Source of the DNA: Snodgrassella alvi
GTDB lineage: Bacteria; Pseudomonadota; Gammaproteobacteria; Burkholderiales; Neisseriaceae
Length of the DNA: 64,000 bases
Assembly (NCBI RefSeq): GCF_002777825.1
Contig: NZ_MEIR01000080.1
Coordinates: 62,001 to 126,000 of the forward strand
Direction: 5' to 3'
Part shown: positions 38,909 through 47,311 of the stretch, one piece after another
Layout of the letters: every line of letters starts with the position of its first letter
Position numbering within the stretch: position 1 is the stretch's first letter
The notes under the pieces: model-generated
What the model saw: the letters and a program-made list of their open reading frames with translations, nothing else
What the model was told of the DNA's origin: nothing
The model's database searches: none
Translations under genes and position numbers: made by a program

Positions 38909-39297
38909 TCAATCCCTATAATAATTCCGAACTGTGTTTCTAAATGTTTCTTGTGGATGTTCGATTACTCTTTTTCCTAAAGTATCTAATTCTTTACTAT
39001 GATAAAGATCCAGACATTTTAAAAAATCAAATTTGATATCCTTTATTTGTATCTCAGTTGATGGATTTAAATAGTTGCGTGATAAATATGAATCAACCAT
39101 TTGAACTTCATAAGTCCACTCGCGTAACGCAGTTACACTACTTCCTGCATCCATTGAGGCAATTTCACCTTCTTGATAAGCATTAGCTATACAATGTGCT
39201 AACACCATATCCTTGTAGTATCGCTAGCAGCATTACACAAAAATGGCAATAACGCTAAGAAATAACCACATAGAAATTTGAGTTTAAAGTTTCTCAT
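38909..39297 (-). pseudogene. Tai4-type immunity gene copy F, deleted
   Basis: The original ATG at 39297 still encodes a good signal peptide (MRNFKLKFLCGYFLALLPFLCNA) but runs into a stop after about 32 codons. The region coding for the conserved TFIQN segment is missing, and the frame resumes at YKDMVLAHCIANAY. A second deletion removes about nine residues between REWTY and EVQMV. The tail ends early at YYRD because a Leu codon has become TGA. The sequence and its downstream flank closely match copy C. It is clearly non-functional. Confidence 0.82.
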
Positions 39298-39349
39298 AGC
39301 AAACTCTAAATTTTAATTTTCAGGATTACAAGATGATTTGAAATATTTT

Positions 39350-39823
39350 TCATTTATTTCTATTTAAATCTCTATAATAGTTATGTAATGAACTCTTGTA
39401 AGTCTCATGTGGATATTCAACCATTCTTTTAGCTAGCCTATTTAAATCTTTGCTATGATAAAGATCCAGACATTTTAGGAAATCAAATTTCACCCCTTTT
39501 ATCTCTGCTTCAACGAGTGGATTAAAGTAATTTCGTGACAGATATGTATCTACTAAATTTTGTATCGCTTTCGTACTTTCTTCCAAATCGTAGTAAGTCC
39601 ATTCCTCTAATGCACTAACACTGCTTCCTGCGTCTATTGCAGCTAATTTATCATCATGATAGGCATCTGCTATACAAAATGCTAAAACCATGTCCTTATA
39701 GTTTTGAATAATTGTTCGCTTAGGTGCTTCTGGTGATGTGATATTATTGTTTGAAGCATTACAACCAAATGATAATATAATCAGTAAACAAGCACATATG
39801 ATTTGCATTCTAAAAATTTTCAT
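39350..39823 (-). CDS. Tai4-type T6SS immunity protein (copy G)
   Basis: A 157-residue intact paralogue coupled to effector copy 2 by an ATGA overlap, as copy C is to effector copy 1. The N-terminus (MKIFRMQIICACLLIILSFGCNAS) is nearly identical to copy C. The middle (SALEEWTYYDLEESTKAIQNLVDTY) instead resembles copy A, and the tail (VEYPHETYKSSLHNYYRDLNRNK) is its own. Different parts match different sisters, as expected from recombination within the array. Confidence 0.86.
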   Translation of the reverse strand: MKIFRMQIICACLLIILSFGCNASNNNITSPEAPKRTIIQNYKDMVLAFCIADAYHDDKLAAIDAGSSVSALEEWTYYDLEESTKAIQNLVDTYLSRNYFNPLVEAEIKGVKFDFLKCLDLYHSKDLNRLAKRMVEYPHETYKSSLHNYYRDLNRNK

Positions 39824-40390
39824 AGCAAACTCCAAAGGTTAGCCCGATCTGTGGTATATGTTGACTCTGGTTCGTTAAAATAGCAACTGTCATAACACTT
39901 ATAGCCGTTAAATAAAGTAGCATGACCCTTAGCATCAGACCAGCCGGAAACCTCAAATAAAATTATCCCTTTTTTTCCAATTAAGGTTCCACCTCCTGAA
40001 GGCGGATAGCGTACAATTTCTGGCTTGCCCCATTGCACATATAAAAAATTGATTAGATTGTTAACTCGATAGAAATACTTGAATTTCTTAATCTCCCCCA
40101 GATACTGTTTGCTTTGGTATAAATGGTATTCTGAATCCAGACTGATTCAGAATATAACTCATGCGAACTGCACAAGTGTTATTCCACCTTAGTTTTGGGT
40201 CTGGATGATTTATATTGTATGCAACAAGACCACCAATGATCTTAGCAACTCTTTGCCGTCTTTCTTCTAGATTATCAGCTTTATTGTAAATTATCTCAAA
40301 AGCAGCCCATCCTTTATCAAAAAGTGGGCGGATACCTTGTGGAGCACCCAATTTAAATCTCCTTAGATATGTTATGTTCAAATTTTGCAT
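39820..40390 (-). pseudogene. Tae4-type T6SS amidase effector, copy 2, one-base frameshift
   Basis: The N-terminal frame (ATG 40390 to a stop near 40088) gives 100 residues including RPLFDKGWAAFEIIYN and the catalytic Cys73 in NNTCAVRMSYIL. The C-terminal frame (from about 40090 to 39820) carries FYRVNNLINFLY, the catalytic His in KGHATLFNG and Asp in CYDSCYF. The break lies at a run of five G on the coding strand: with four G the product would read VSGEIKKFKYFYRVNN and be about 188 residues, aligning with copy 1 throughout. Pseudogene, switchable tract or sequencing error. Confidence 0.82.
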
Positions 40391-40401
40391 TTAAGATATT
40401 T

Positions 40402-40442
40402 GCTGCGAAACTTAAATATCAAAAGCATAAAAATTTCGCAGC
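40402..40442 (-). repeat. Inverted repeat upstream of tae4 copy 2
   Basis: GCTGCGAAA (40402-40410) and TTTCGCAGC (40434-40442). It has the same arms, loop and distance to the effector start as the repeat before copy 1, differing by about one loop base. Confidence 0.7.
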
Positions 40443-40508
40443 TGATTTAGGGCGTTTTCCTGTTTATTAATACTTTACAGGTTATAACTACCCAATATTG
40501 TTTTTAGA

Positions 40509-41039
40509 TTACTGCTGTTGCCAACGCTGTTGAGATTCACGAATAACCTTTTTAGCTTCTTCGATATCGCCCCAATGTGTTACTTGGGTGGTGCCAGTCT
40601 TTTTCAGGTCTTTGTAGTGATTGAAGTGAAATTCAATCTGTTTAATCAATTGTGGTGGTAAATCTGCCAAGGTTTGAATGGCATTACCATTGTTGCGATC
40701 ATCTGCCGGTACAACAACTACTTTGTCATCAACTTCACCATCATCGACAAATTTCATCACGCCAATAATCCGCGCTTCCAGATAGATACCAGTGCTTAGA
40801 GGCTGGTCGGTAACAATTAAGGCATCCAGTTCGTCGCCATCCTCGTCTAGTGTTTGCGGGATAAAGCCATAATTCGTTGGCTTGGCAAAAATAACCGGTT
40901 CAACACGATCCAGTTTCATTGCGCCAATCTTGCGATCCCACTCTATTTTATGGTTGGAACCAGCCGGAATTTCTACTACAACATTGATAATACCGCCGTC
41001 TACATCACCGGCATCGAGAATCTGATTAAAATCTGCCAT
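40509..41039 (-). CDS. ppa: Inorganic pyrophosphatase
   Basis: Cytosolic family I pyrophosphatase. From the ATG at 41039 (AGGAC site upstream) it has 176 residues, the standard bacterial length. It shows VVVEIPAGSNHKIEWDRK, YGFIPQTLDEDGDELDALIV with the metal-binding aspartates, and EFHFNHYKDLKKTG. An upstream in-frame start would add 28 residues without similarity. It separates the tae4/tai4 array from the decayed island. Confidence 0.96.
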   Translation of the reverse strand: MADFNQILDAGDVDGGIINVVVEIPAGSNHKIEWDRKIGAMKLDRVEPVIFAKPTNYGFIPQTLDEDGDELDALIVTDQPLSTGIYLEARIIGVMKFVDDGEVDDKVVVVPADDRNNGNAIQTLADLPPQLIKQIEFHFNHYKDLKKTGTTQVTHWGDIEEAKKVIRESQQRWQQQ

Positions 41040-41225
41040 GATTAAATGTCCTGCATTTAAGTTTAAGTGGCCGTATTGTAAACAATGGCTTTTTGTTTGC
41101 CTATATTTTATTCTTGTGCTCACGAAAAAATATTATATTTATAGATTTATTTCTTTGGCACAATGTAATATCCATTTGGAATTTTAAATCTATCTGGGAC
41201 TGATAAAATCTTAATTTTACCATTT

Positions 41226-41575
41226 TGTACTAGCTCAAACTTAATCTGACAGACACTACCTACTCATCGACATTCGTTCTAACACAATGACTGTCTGATG
41301 AGTAAAATAAATTCTCTAGCTGCTTTTCTTTAGCCAGTCCTTTTGTCTCTACCCAAGTTTGCCAAGGTGTCTTACCATAACAGTATTTCCCTGAATATGC
41401 TCTTTCCCGATTGTAAAACTCTAGCCAAGTCTAAATATCTTGTTGTATTTATTTCAGTTTTGTATATATTTTACGTCTAAACATAATATCATAACATTCG
41501 GCCTTCATCGTCTTATGAAACCGCTCACATATACCATTCGTTTGTGGACTGTAGGCTTTTGGTCATAAGCCATTT
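41226..41575 (-). pseudogene. IS481-family transposase remnant with one IS end
   Basis: Read on the minus strand, about 41310-41567 encodes SPQTNGICERFHKTMKAEC, FRRKIYTKL, WLEFYNRERAYSGKYCYGKTPWQTW and LAKEKQLEN, the C-terminal third of an IS481-type DDE transposase, broken by stops. At 41226 the plus strand reads TGTACTAGCTCAAACTTAAT, a TG-starting end typical of this family. The N-terminal two thirds and the other end are missing. Left of the end (41150-41223, minus) a short open tail, IKILSVPDRFKIPNGYYIVP and stop, may be the end of a disrupted gene. Confidence 0.75.
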
Positions 41576-41802
41576 TGTTTTTATCATTACTCATGATAAG
41601 TACCTCTATTTGCTAGATTGTTTGTCATAAACTCAATTCTAGCATATGCACGATGGCAGTGAATGCCTAACCACCAGCCACCCTACCCGAGTTTAAAAAC
41701 CCAAGCCCGCCAACCTACGAGCAACATATTATTAATCTTGCCTTGAGTAATTCTTCTTCACTAATAAGATTTAGATTAATTAAATTCAAATTTTTATATT
41801 CC
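41576..41802. other. Unassigned spacer in the decayed island
   Basis: No gene recognised. It lies between the IS481 remnant and the doc gene. Confidence 0.4.
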
Positions 41803-42264
41803 TTAGTTATCGCCTGCCTTGTAACCATTAGATAATTCGAGTACTAATTTGGCTATGTCTGAATCTTTATTTATTTCAAAGCCAAGAAGTAAAATATTAA
41901 TGATTAATACTAACTCGTCTTTATTAATTTCATCATCAGCAAGCCTCACCACCACGTCTTCCATATTGATAATGAAAGATTTAACAAATTCTAAAGACCA
42001 TCCATTCTTTAATAAAAATGATGCTCCCGAACTAATTGATGTGCGTTTGTTTCCATCACTAAAGCAATGATTTTTGTTGATTGAAAAAATCAGGTGAACT
42101 AGCTTTGATGAAAAAGTTGGATAATACAAATCGTTCTGAACCATTGTTAAAGCACTGATTAACAACCCCTCATCACGAATGCCCAATAAACCACCACTAG
42201 CTAAAATTATTTTATCATGGTTGGCGATAACCTCAGCCGGTTCAAGATAAATTATGGAATTCAT
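41803..42264 (-). CDS. doc: Doc-type toxin (Fic fold)
   Basis: Death-on-curing family toxin; Doc inactivates elongation factor Tu by phosphorylation. The 153-residue protein has the Fic/Doc motif HCFSDGNKR at residues 66-74, with the catalytic His66, and the upstream EVIANHDKIILASGGLLGIRDEGLLISAL helix typical of Doc. No frameshift or missing residue was seen, so it should be active. It overlaps the antitoxin stop by four bases. It is AT-rich and sits in an island of otherwise decayed genes. Confidence 0.9.
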   Translation of the reverse strand: MNSIIYLEPAEVIANHDKIILASGGLLGIRDEGLLISALTMVQNDLYYPTFSSKLVHLIFSINKNHCFSDGNKRTSISSGASFLLKNGWSLEFVKSFIINMEDVVVRLADDEINKDELVLIINILLLGFEINKDSDIAKLVLELSNGYKAGDN

Positions 42265-42470
42265 TTATCACGCAAACGAATAAACACGTTTCTGATATTA
42301 GAATCGCTTAATAAATTATCAAAATCTTTATCAAGGTCAACCTTTTCTATTCTTTGTTTTCTTTCATTTAAAGATGCCTGAACTACTTCTTCTGCTTTAT
42401 CAGAAACGTTTTTACTAAAATCATTTTCTAATGATTTTAAAAGATTAAACCTTTTTTCAATGTTTTCCAT
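42261..42470 (-). CDS. Putative antitoxin of the Doc pair
   Basis: A 69-residue, strongly charged helical protein directly upstream of doc, with an ATGA overlap. It does not show the classical Phd N-terminus (no MQSINFTEAR-like strand), and I do not recognise a named family. Position, size and a perfect palindrome 25 bases before its start argue that it is the antitoxin and autorepressor. Confidence 0.75.
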   Translation of the reverse strand: MENIEKRFNLLKSLENDFSKNVSDKAEEVVQASLNERKQRIEKVDLDKDFDNLLSDSNIRNVFIRLRDK

Positions 42471-42494
42471 GATAAGTTCCTTATTGATTCTTCA

Positions 42495-42512
42495 TTTTAT
42501 CATATGATAAAA
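42495..42512. promoter_or_regulatory. Perfect 18-bp palindrome upstream of the doc antitoxin gene
   Basis: TTTTATCATATGATAAAA is a perfect palindrome ending 25 bases before the antitoxin ATG. It is probably the operator through which the toxin-antitoxin complex represses its own promoter. Confidence 0.75.
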
Positions 42513-42520
42513 CGAATAAT

Positions 42521-42543
42521 AAAAAGCCAGCATTTAGCTGGCC
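42521..42543 (-). terminator. Intrinsic terminator (minus strand)
   Basis: On the minus strand GCCAGC-TAAAT-GCTGGC is followed by TTTTTATTATT. It ends the SLOG remnant and insulates the doc operon. Confidence 0.8.
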
Positions 42544-42866
42544 TCATTTTCTAAATCAACTGTCCAAACAAAAATACTAGCCTCTTTAGCCTGTTTAATG
42601 ATGTCCTTAGTACCACGGACATGCTTGTCTTTGAAAATTACTAGCATGGTATGATTCTGGCCACCTTTGGGAGCATTGCGGTGCATGGCTAATCAATCAT
42701 CTTTTTATTACGCATATGCCCGCAACGACTCCCGTGTCGACCAAGCAAGGCAGTAAACTTTTGGTTTGGATGTTGTGTACTCTTGCCCATTCTCGGGCTA
42801 AGTAAACCGCACCATGAGAGGCTCCGGAATCAATCAGGGTATCAACAGGGATACTTGTATGTATTG
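42534..42866 (-). pseudogene. SLOG/YspA-like (DUF2493) protein remnant
   Basis: Three minus-strand pieces in different frames line up with a SLOG nucleotide-binding protein. VDTLIDSGASHGAVYLAREWARVHN is the GGAxGAD-LAxxWA block; GRHGSRCGHMRNKKMID is the HGRxAGxxRNxxMID block. MHRNAPKGGQNHTMLVIFKDKH followed by VRGTKDIIKQAKEASIFVW is the C-terminal strand-helix pair (42534-42686). Frameshifts separate them and the N-terminus is missing. Such proteins occur in phages and mobile elements, so this marks mobile-element decay. Confidence 0.6.
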
Positions 42867-42870
42867 ATAG

Positions 42871-43111
42871 TTATGTTCTGGCTACAATACTTTGTGGGGC
42901 GTTATACCAGTCACAGGATAAACCTACGGCACCACCGTAAAAACTGTTGTGGTAAACAAGGCAGGTGATTTTGCGACCATCGCGTAAAACAACCTGTGTT
43001 TCCATAATATATTTACCAGCCTGTTCCACTGCTCTGATTTTTCTCTCTGCTATAGAATCACAACCGGCAATAAAAAAGTCACGCAAGTGACTATCAGTGC
43101 ATTTTTTTCAT
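42871..43111 (-). pseudogene. Possible frameshifted small lipoprotein
   Basis: An ATG at 43111 and two homopolymer shifts would join MKKNALIVTCVTF to FIAGCDSIAERKIRAVEQAGKYIM, giving a lipobox (IAGC) followed by a domain of about 60 residues with CLVYHNSFYGGAVGLSCDWYN. As it stands only an internal frame (TTG at 43086) is open. No family recognised. Confidence 0.4.
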
Positions 43112-43187
43112 AATGGTATTTACCATTCAAAAAAGGGGAAGTTTATTCCCCCATTTGATTTTTTAAACAATGCTAAAAATAAACTTA

Positions 43188-43565
43188 TCACGAGGTGCTG
43201 CCACGTTTAATTCCAAGCAGTTCCATTATCGTTAGGTGCAAATAATTAACCTTGCTATTAATCCCACCTGATAGTGCTGCTAACTTGCTGGTAAATTTCA
43301 AAAAGTCTTCTTGGCTTAGCTCCTCAGTGATATTATTCTTTCTATAGCCGGCAGTTAATTTAGATAACGTTTCCATAATAAACGTTGTTGTATCTAATGC
43401 TTGAAAACAATAGTCACTAAGATGTTCTAAATCTTTTTTGCTGATCTGTTCTAACATTTCATCTATACCTTCAGTATCCTGTATTATGGTAAGCAACTCG
43501 GCGTTATCCATTAAGCAGGTTATTTCATCATGGTGACGAACGCGAAACTTATCTTCTACTTGCAT
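43188..43565 (-). CDS. Hypothetical protein, phage-like
   Basis: A 125-residue, acidic, all-helical soluble protein that I do not recognise. A good ribosome site (TAGGAG) lies before the ATG at 43565. A palindrome overlaps a candidate promoter about 70-90 bases upstream. It has no signal peptide or cysteine motif (two cysteines). Its setting among excisionase, integrase and toxin-antitoxin genes suggests a prophage or island accessory gene. Confidence 0.65.
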   Translation of the reverse strand: MQVEDKFRVRHHDEITCLMDNAELLTIIQDTEGIDEMLEQISKKDLEHLSDYCFQALDTTTFIMETLSKLTAGYRKNNITEELSQEDFLKFTSKLAALSGGINSKVNYLHLTIMELLGIKRGSTS

Positions 43566-43634
43566 TGCTATATACTCCTAGTTAGTAAATCAATTAGATT
43601 GATAGGTTGATTAGGTTTTGTGCTCATTGTATCA

Positions 43635-43654
43635 ATTGGATTGTGCAATCCAAT
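43635..43654. promoter_or_regulatory. Operator-like palindrome over a candidate promoter
   Basis: ATTGGATTG-TG-CAATCCAAT has perfect nine-base arms. On the minus strand it supplies a TTGGAT (-35 like) followed after 16 bases by TACAAT, reading toward the gene at 43188-43565. A repressor bound here would block that promoter. Confidence 0.6.
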
Positions 43655-43684
43655 AAATAAAGTGACCATTTGAGATTATTGCTA

Positions 43685-43949
43685 TTAAATCCTTTGTTTT
43701 TGCTGGGGTGTGTTGCGTTTTGATATACATTCCAGCCAGTGGCGTCTGATAATGGTTCTGGCATTTCTTAGATGTCCCAGGCCGTAATGCACCTCGGTAT
43801 TTAGTAGGGACGATTTGACAGGAATGATTACATCATATAGTAGCATACCATATCTTACGAACAGTGCTTCCGTTGGTCTATACTCCCAGCAAATACGGTT
43901 GCCATAAGGGTGATTTTTTTAATTCATGAAGATGTATTTTAAGCTTCAT
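43685..43949 (-). pseudogene. Small unknown gene frameshifted in an A7 tract
   Basis: An excellent ribosome site (AAGGAG) precedes an ATG at 43949. The frame gives MKLKIHLHELKKSPLWQPYLLGV and stops after 23 residues. With six instead of seven A it would continue NHPYGNRICWEYRPTEALF for about 60 more residues to a stop at 43685, ending NTPQQKQRI. The restored protein has about 87 residues, with no family recognised. The intact start signals argue it was a gene until recently. Confidence 0.55.
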
Positions 43950-44109
43950 GATTAACTCCTTTAGTTTGCGTTGTTTACTACATAGGAGTTGGTTTTTAGA
44001 GGCTCAGATATACGAAAGAAAAGACTATTTACTTCCTTGTCTGGGTGATTGAGCAAAAAATCGGATATACTTTTATTTTCAGCATCTATAAATTCTTTAA
44101 TCTTATGGC

Positions 44110-44483
44110 TCAACTCTTTAAGCTTAATTTTACAAATGATTCTTCACGTAACGGTTTGCTAACCCCAAAGTCACCACAAGCCGCTGATTTAATATCTACA
44201 AAATCAAATATTTTCCTATTTTCTTAACGTATGCACGCATGTATTCAGTAGCACTTTTAGCCTCTTGCTCGGTTAGATATACTAGGTTCCGATTTAATCT
44301 CATATTATCCGTATCCGAATCCATCCACTCATCAAGAATAAAACCATATGGGTTTGTAGGGTCAGCAATGAAAATTATAGTGTTCTTTAAAGGCTTTCTT
44401 TTTACTGGGAAAAAAGATTGAGTCATTTCAGTCTCTATGTTTATTATTTGTTGGTTGGCAAAACTGTTTAGAGAAAAAAACAT
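44110..44483 (-). pseudogene. Unknown secreted-like protein, frameshifted
   Basis: A frame from 44483 encodes MFFSLNSFANQQ (end of a likely signal sequence) and about 80 more residues, including IIFIADPTNPYGFILDEWMD. It stops after KKIGKYLIL at 44196. One added A at about 44225 would continue IFDFVDIKSAACGDFGVSKP to a stop at 44110. No family recognised. Confidence 0.5.
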
Positions 44484-44561
44484 AAAAATTAAAAATTGAT
44501 ATCAAAATCTTTTAAAAATTAATATATTGTCTACATTTTTATTTTAAGTTTTTCAAATTCA

Positions 44562-44630
44562 AGCCAGCTATTCACCTTTAAATTCAATGGAAACGATGCC
44601 GAAATAGTGGACTACCAAGATTACCATTAG
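44562..44630 (+). pseudogene. HigB toxin C-terminal remnant
   Basis: The last 22 codons before a TAG at 44628 read SQLFTFKFNGNDAEIVDYQDYH, matching the typical HigB/RelE-fold C-terminus (xITFxFxxGxAxxVEIxDYH). Nothing HigB-like lies upstream, so the toxin has been deleted while the antitoxin gene, 12 bases downstream, is intact. Confidence 0.65.
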
Positions 44631-44642
44631 GAGGTTAGCTTT

Positions 44643-44924
44643 ATGTGTATGCATCCCTGCCATGCTGGCGAAGTATTAAAAGAGTATTTAGGCGATATGA
44701 GTATCAGTACCGCAGCCAAGCATTTAGGAGTAACACGAGTTGCATTTTCTCGGATTATTAATGGCAAAGCTGGAATCAGTGCTGATATGGCGGTGAAGCT
44801 ATCTATCCTGCTGGGTACTAGTCCGCAATTCTGGCTAAATATGCAGGCAAATTATGATTTGTGGAAAGCGAGTCAGAACTCACATATTGACGTGATTCCG
44901 CTTAATGCAGCATTACCTATGTGA
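44643..44924 (+). CDS. higA: HigA-family antitoxin
   Basis: A 93-residue helix-turn-helix antitoxin. It opens with the family signature HPCHAGEVLKEYLGDMSISTAAKHLGVTRVAFSRIINGKAGISADMAVKLSILLGTSPQFWLNMQ. A strong TAGGAGG ribosome site precedes the ATG. Only the tail of HigB remains upstream, so it is an orphan antitoxin. A terminator follows. Confidence 0.93.
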   Translation: MCMHPCHAGEVLKEYLGDMSISTAAKHLGVTRVAFSRIINGKAGISADMAVKLSILLGTSPQFWLNMQANYDLWKASQNSHIDVIPLNAALPM

Positions 44925-44943
44925 TAGTTTTAATTTTACACGC

Positions 44944-44966
44944 GCCAGCATTAGCTGGTTTTTTAT
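44944..44966 (+). terminator. Intrinsic terminator after higA
   Basis: CCAGC-ATTA-GCTGG followed by six T. A related hairpin (CCGGCAATTAGCTGG) lies 30 bases further on. Confidence 0.8.
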
Positions 44967-45019
44967 TAACATCAACCTAACAACACATACCGGCAATTAG
45001 CTGGTTTTATATGGGCAAA

Positions 45020-45346
45020 ATGGAAGAAACATTTACATGTGAGACGGCGGCCATATACTGCAAATGCGGCATGCAAACCATCAGGGATGCTATCCAAAGA
45101 GGGGAACTGGTAGCAGCCAAAATTGGTAAAGGCTATGTTATTAGGGAGGTACGCTTTGACAAATATATTAGTAATAAAGAAGAATTGACCGCGCAGGCGG
45201 TTCGGAATGATAGGAACCAAACATGTTGTCTAAGCACCCCAATGGCTTCTGGTATATCGATATCCAAACAGAAAGTGACAAAACAATTAGACGCTCGACT
45301 AAAACCAAAAACGAAAGACTCGCAGAGGAATACCACGATAAATTAA
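45020..45346 (+). CDS. Excisionase-like helix-turn-helix protein
   Basis: The N-terminal 55 residues follow the excisionase/MerR-like HTH pattern: FTCETAAIYCKCGMQTIRDAIQRGELVAAKIGKGYVIREVRFDKYI. Recombination directionality factors of this type sit beside integrases, as here. The C-terminal 40 residues overlap the integrase start in another frame and look unlike a conserved domain, so the natural stop may have been lost. A start at 45011 (three residues longer) is also possible. Confidence 0.7.
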   Translation: MEETFTCETAAIYCKCGMQTIRDAIQRGELVAAKIGKGYVIREVRFDKYISNKEELTAQAVRNDRNQTCCLSTPMASGISISKQKVTKQLDARLKPKTKDSQRNTTIN

Positions 45347-45713
45347 AGCATGGATTATGGCAGCAAGAACGGCTAGGCGATAAGCCTAAGTATTTATGGG
45401 ACGATGCTATGCTTAGATGGCTGGATGAAAAGAAGGGGGTAAGAAGAGTTTGACGCTGATATAAGTCGGCTGAGGAATTTACAGCAACTACGTGGAGTAT
45501 ATTTACATGAAATAAATACAAACTTGATGAGGCTGGCAATCGTTAGAAATGGTGCAAAAGTATGCTCATCTGGACAATGAAAATTTGCACATACGAGCAG
45601 CAGAGATTGACAACCTCATGATAGGAACATGTCAAAAAAATGTCAAAATCGGCGAACCGATGGACTATTCATTAACATCAAAATGGCTAGATAAAGTATT
45701 GAATATAATGTAA
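45223..45713 (+). pseudogene. Tyrosine-type integrase, internally deleted and frameshifted
   Basis: The N-terminal fragment (45223-45453) MLSKHPNGFWYIDIQTESDKT..., with the AEEYHDKLKHGLWQQERLG SAM-like arm, is typical of phage integrases. A shifted frame continues DADISRLRNLQQLRGVYLHEI. The C-terminal fragment, LEMVQKYAHLDNENLHIRAAEID, contains the nucleophilic Tyr in its family context. Everything between, including the catalytic Arg and HxxR, is gone. The remnant ends eight bases before tRNA-Lys, the likely attachment target. Confidence 0.8.
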
Positions 45714-45720
45714 TAATCAG

Positions 45721-45796
45721 TGGTGGGTCGTCAGGGGATCGAACCCTGGACAAATGGATTAAGAGTCCACTGCTCTACCAACTGAGCTAACGACCC
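45721..45796 (-). tRNA. tRNA-Lys (anticodon CTT)
   Basis: Minus-strand cloverleaf with encoded CCA: acceptor GGGTCGT pairs with ACGACCC, the D-arm is AGCTCAGTTGGTAGAGC, the anticodon loop has CTT within GGACTCTTAATCC and the T-arm is GGGTTCGATCC. Its 3' end faces the integrase remnant, as expected for a tRNA used as integration site. Confidence 0.96.
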
Positions 45797-45927
45797 ATCT
45801 GAGTGGAGAATTATACACGTCTTTACATTGAAGGACAATATCTATTGCTATGCTTTAATGTATTGCCCTTCTCTACTTTTAAGTTTTTAAGTAATTATTA
45901 AGTTTCAATTATGTAGATTTTTAGTAC

Positions 45928-47244
<1,317 letters not shown>

Positions 47245-47311
47245 TTATGGCTATTATTGTAAACGATTAGTGGTTGTAATGCAGGGTTACCACTAATCTG
47301 GCTAACTGGCT

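Noticed and set aside
35725-40450. A complete T6SS locus
   Set aside because: No Hcp, VgrG, PAAR, sheath or membrane-complex genes occur in the window; only auxiliary effector-immunity genes are present.
45168-45539. Open frame of 123 codons on the minus strand
   Set aside because: It is antisense to the excisionase and integrase remnants, which show clear family motifs on the plus strand.
41124-45720. A second attachment site repeating the tRNA-Lys 3' end
   Set aside because: I looked for GGGATCGAACCC-like sequence left of the tRNA and found none; the site may be lost or too degraded.
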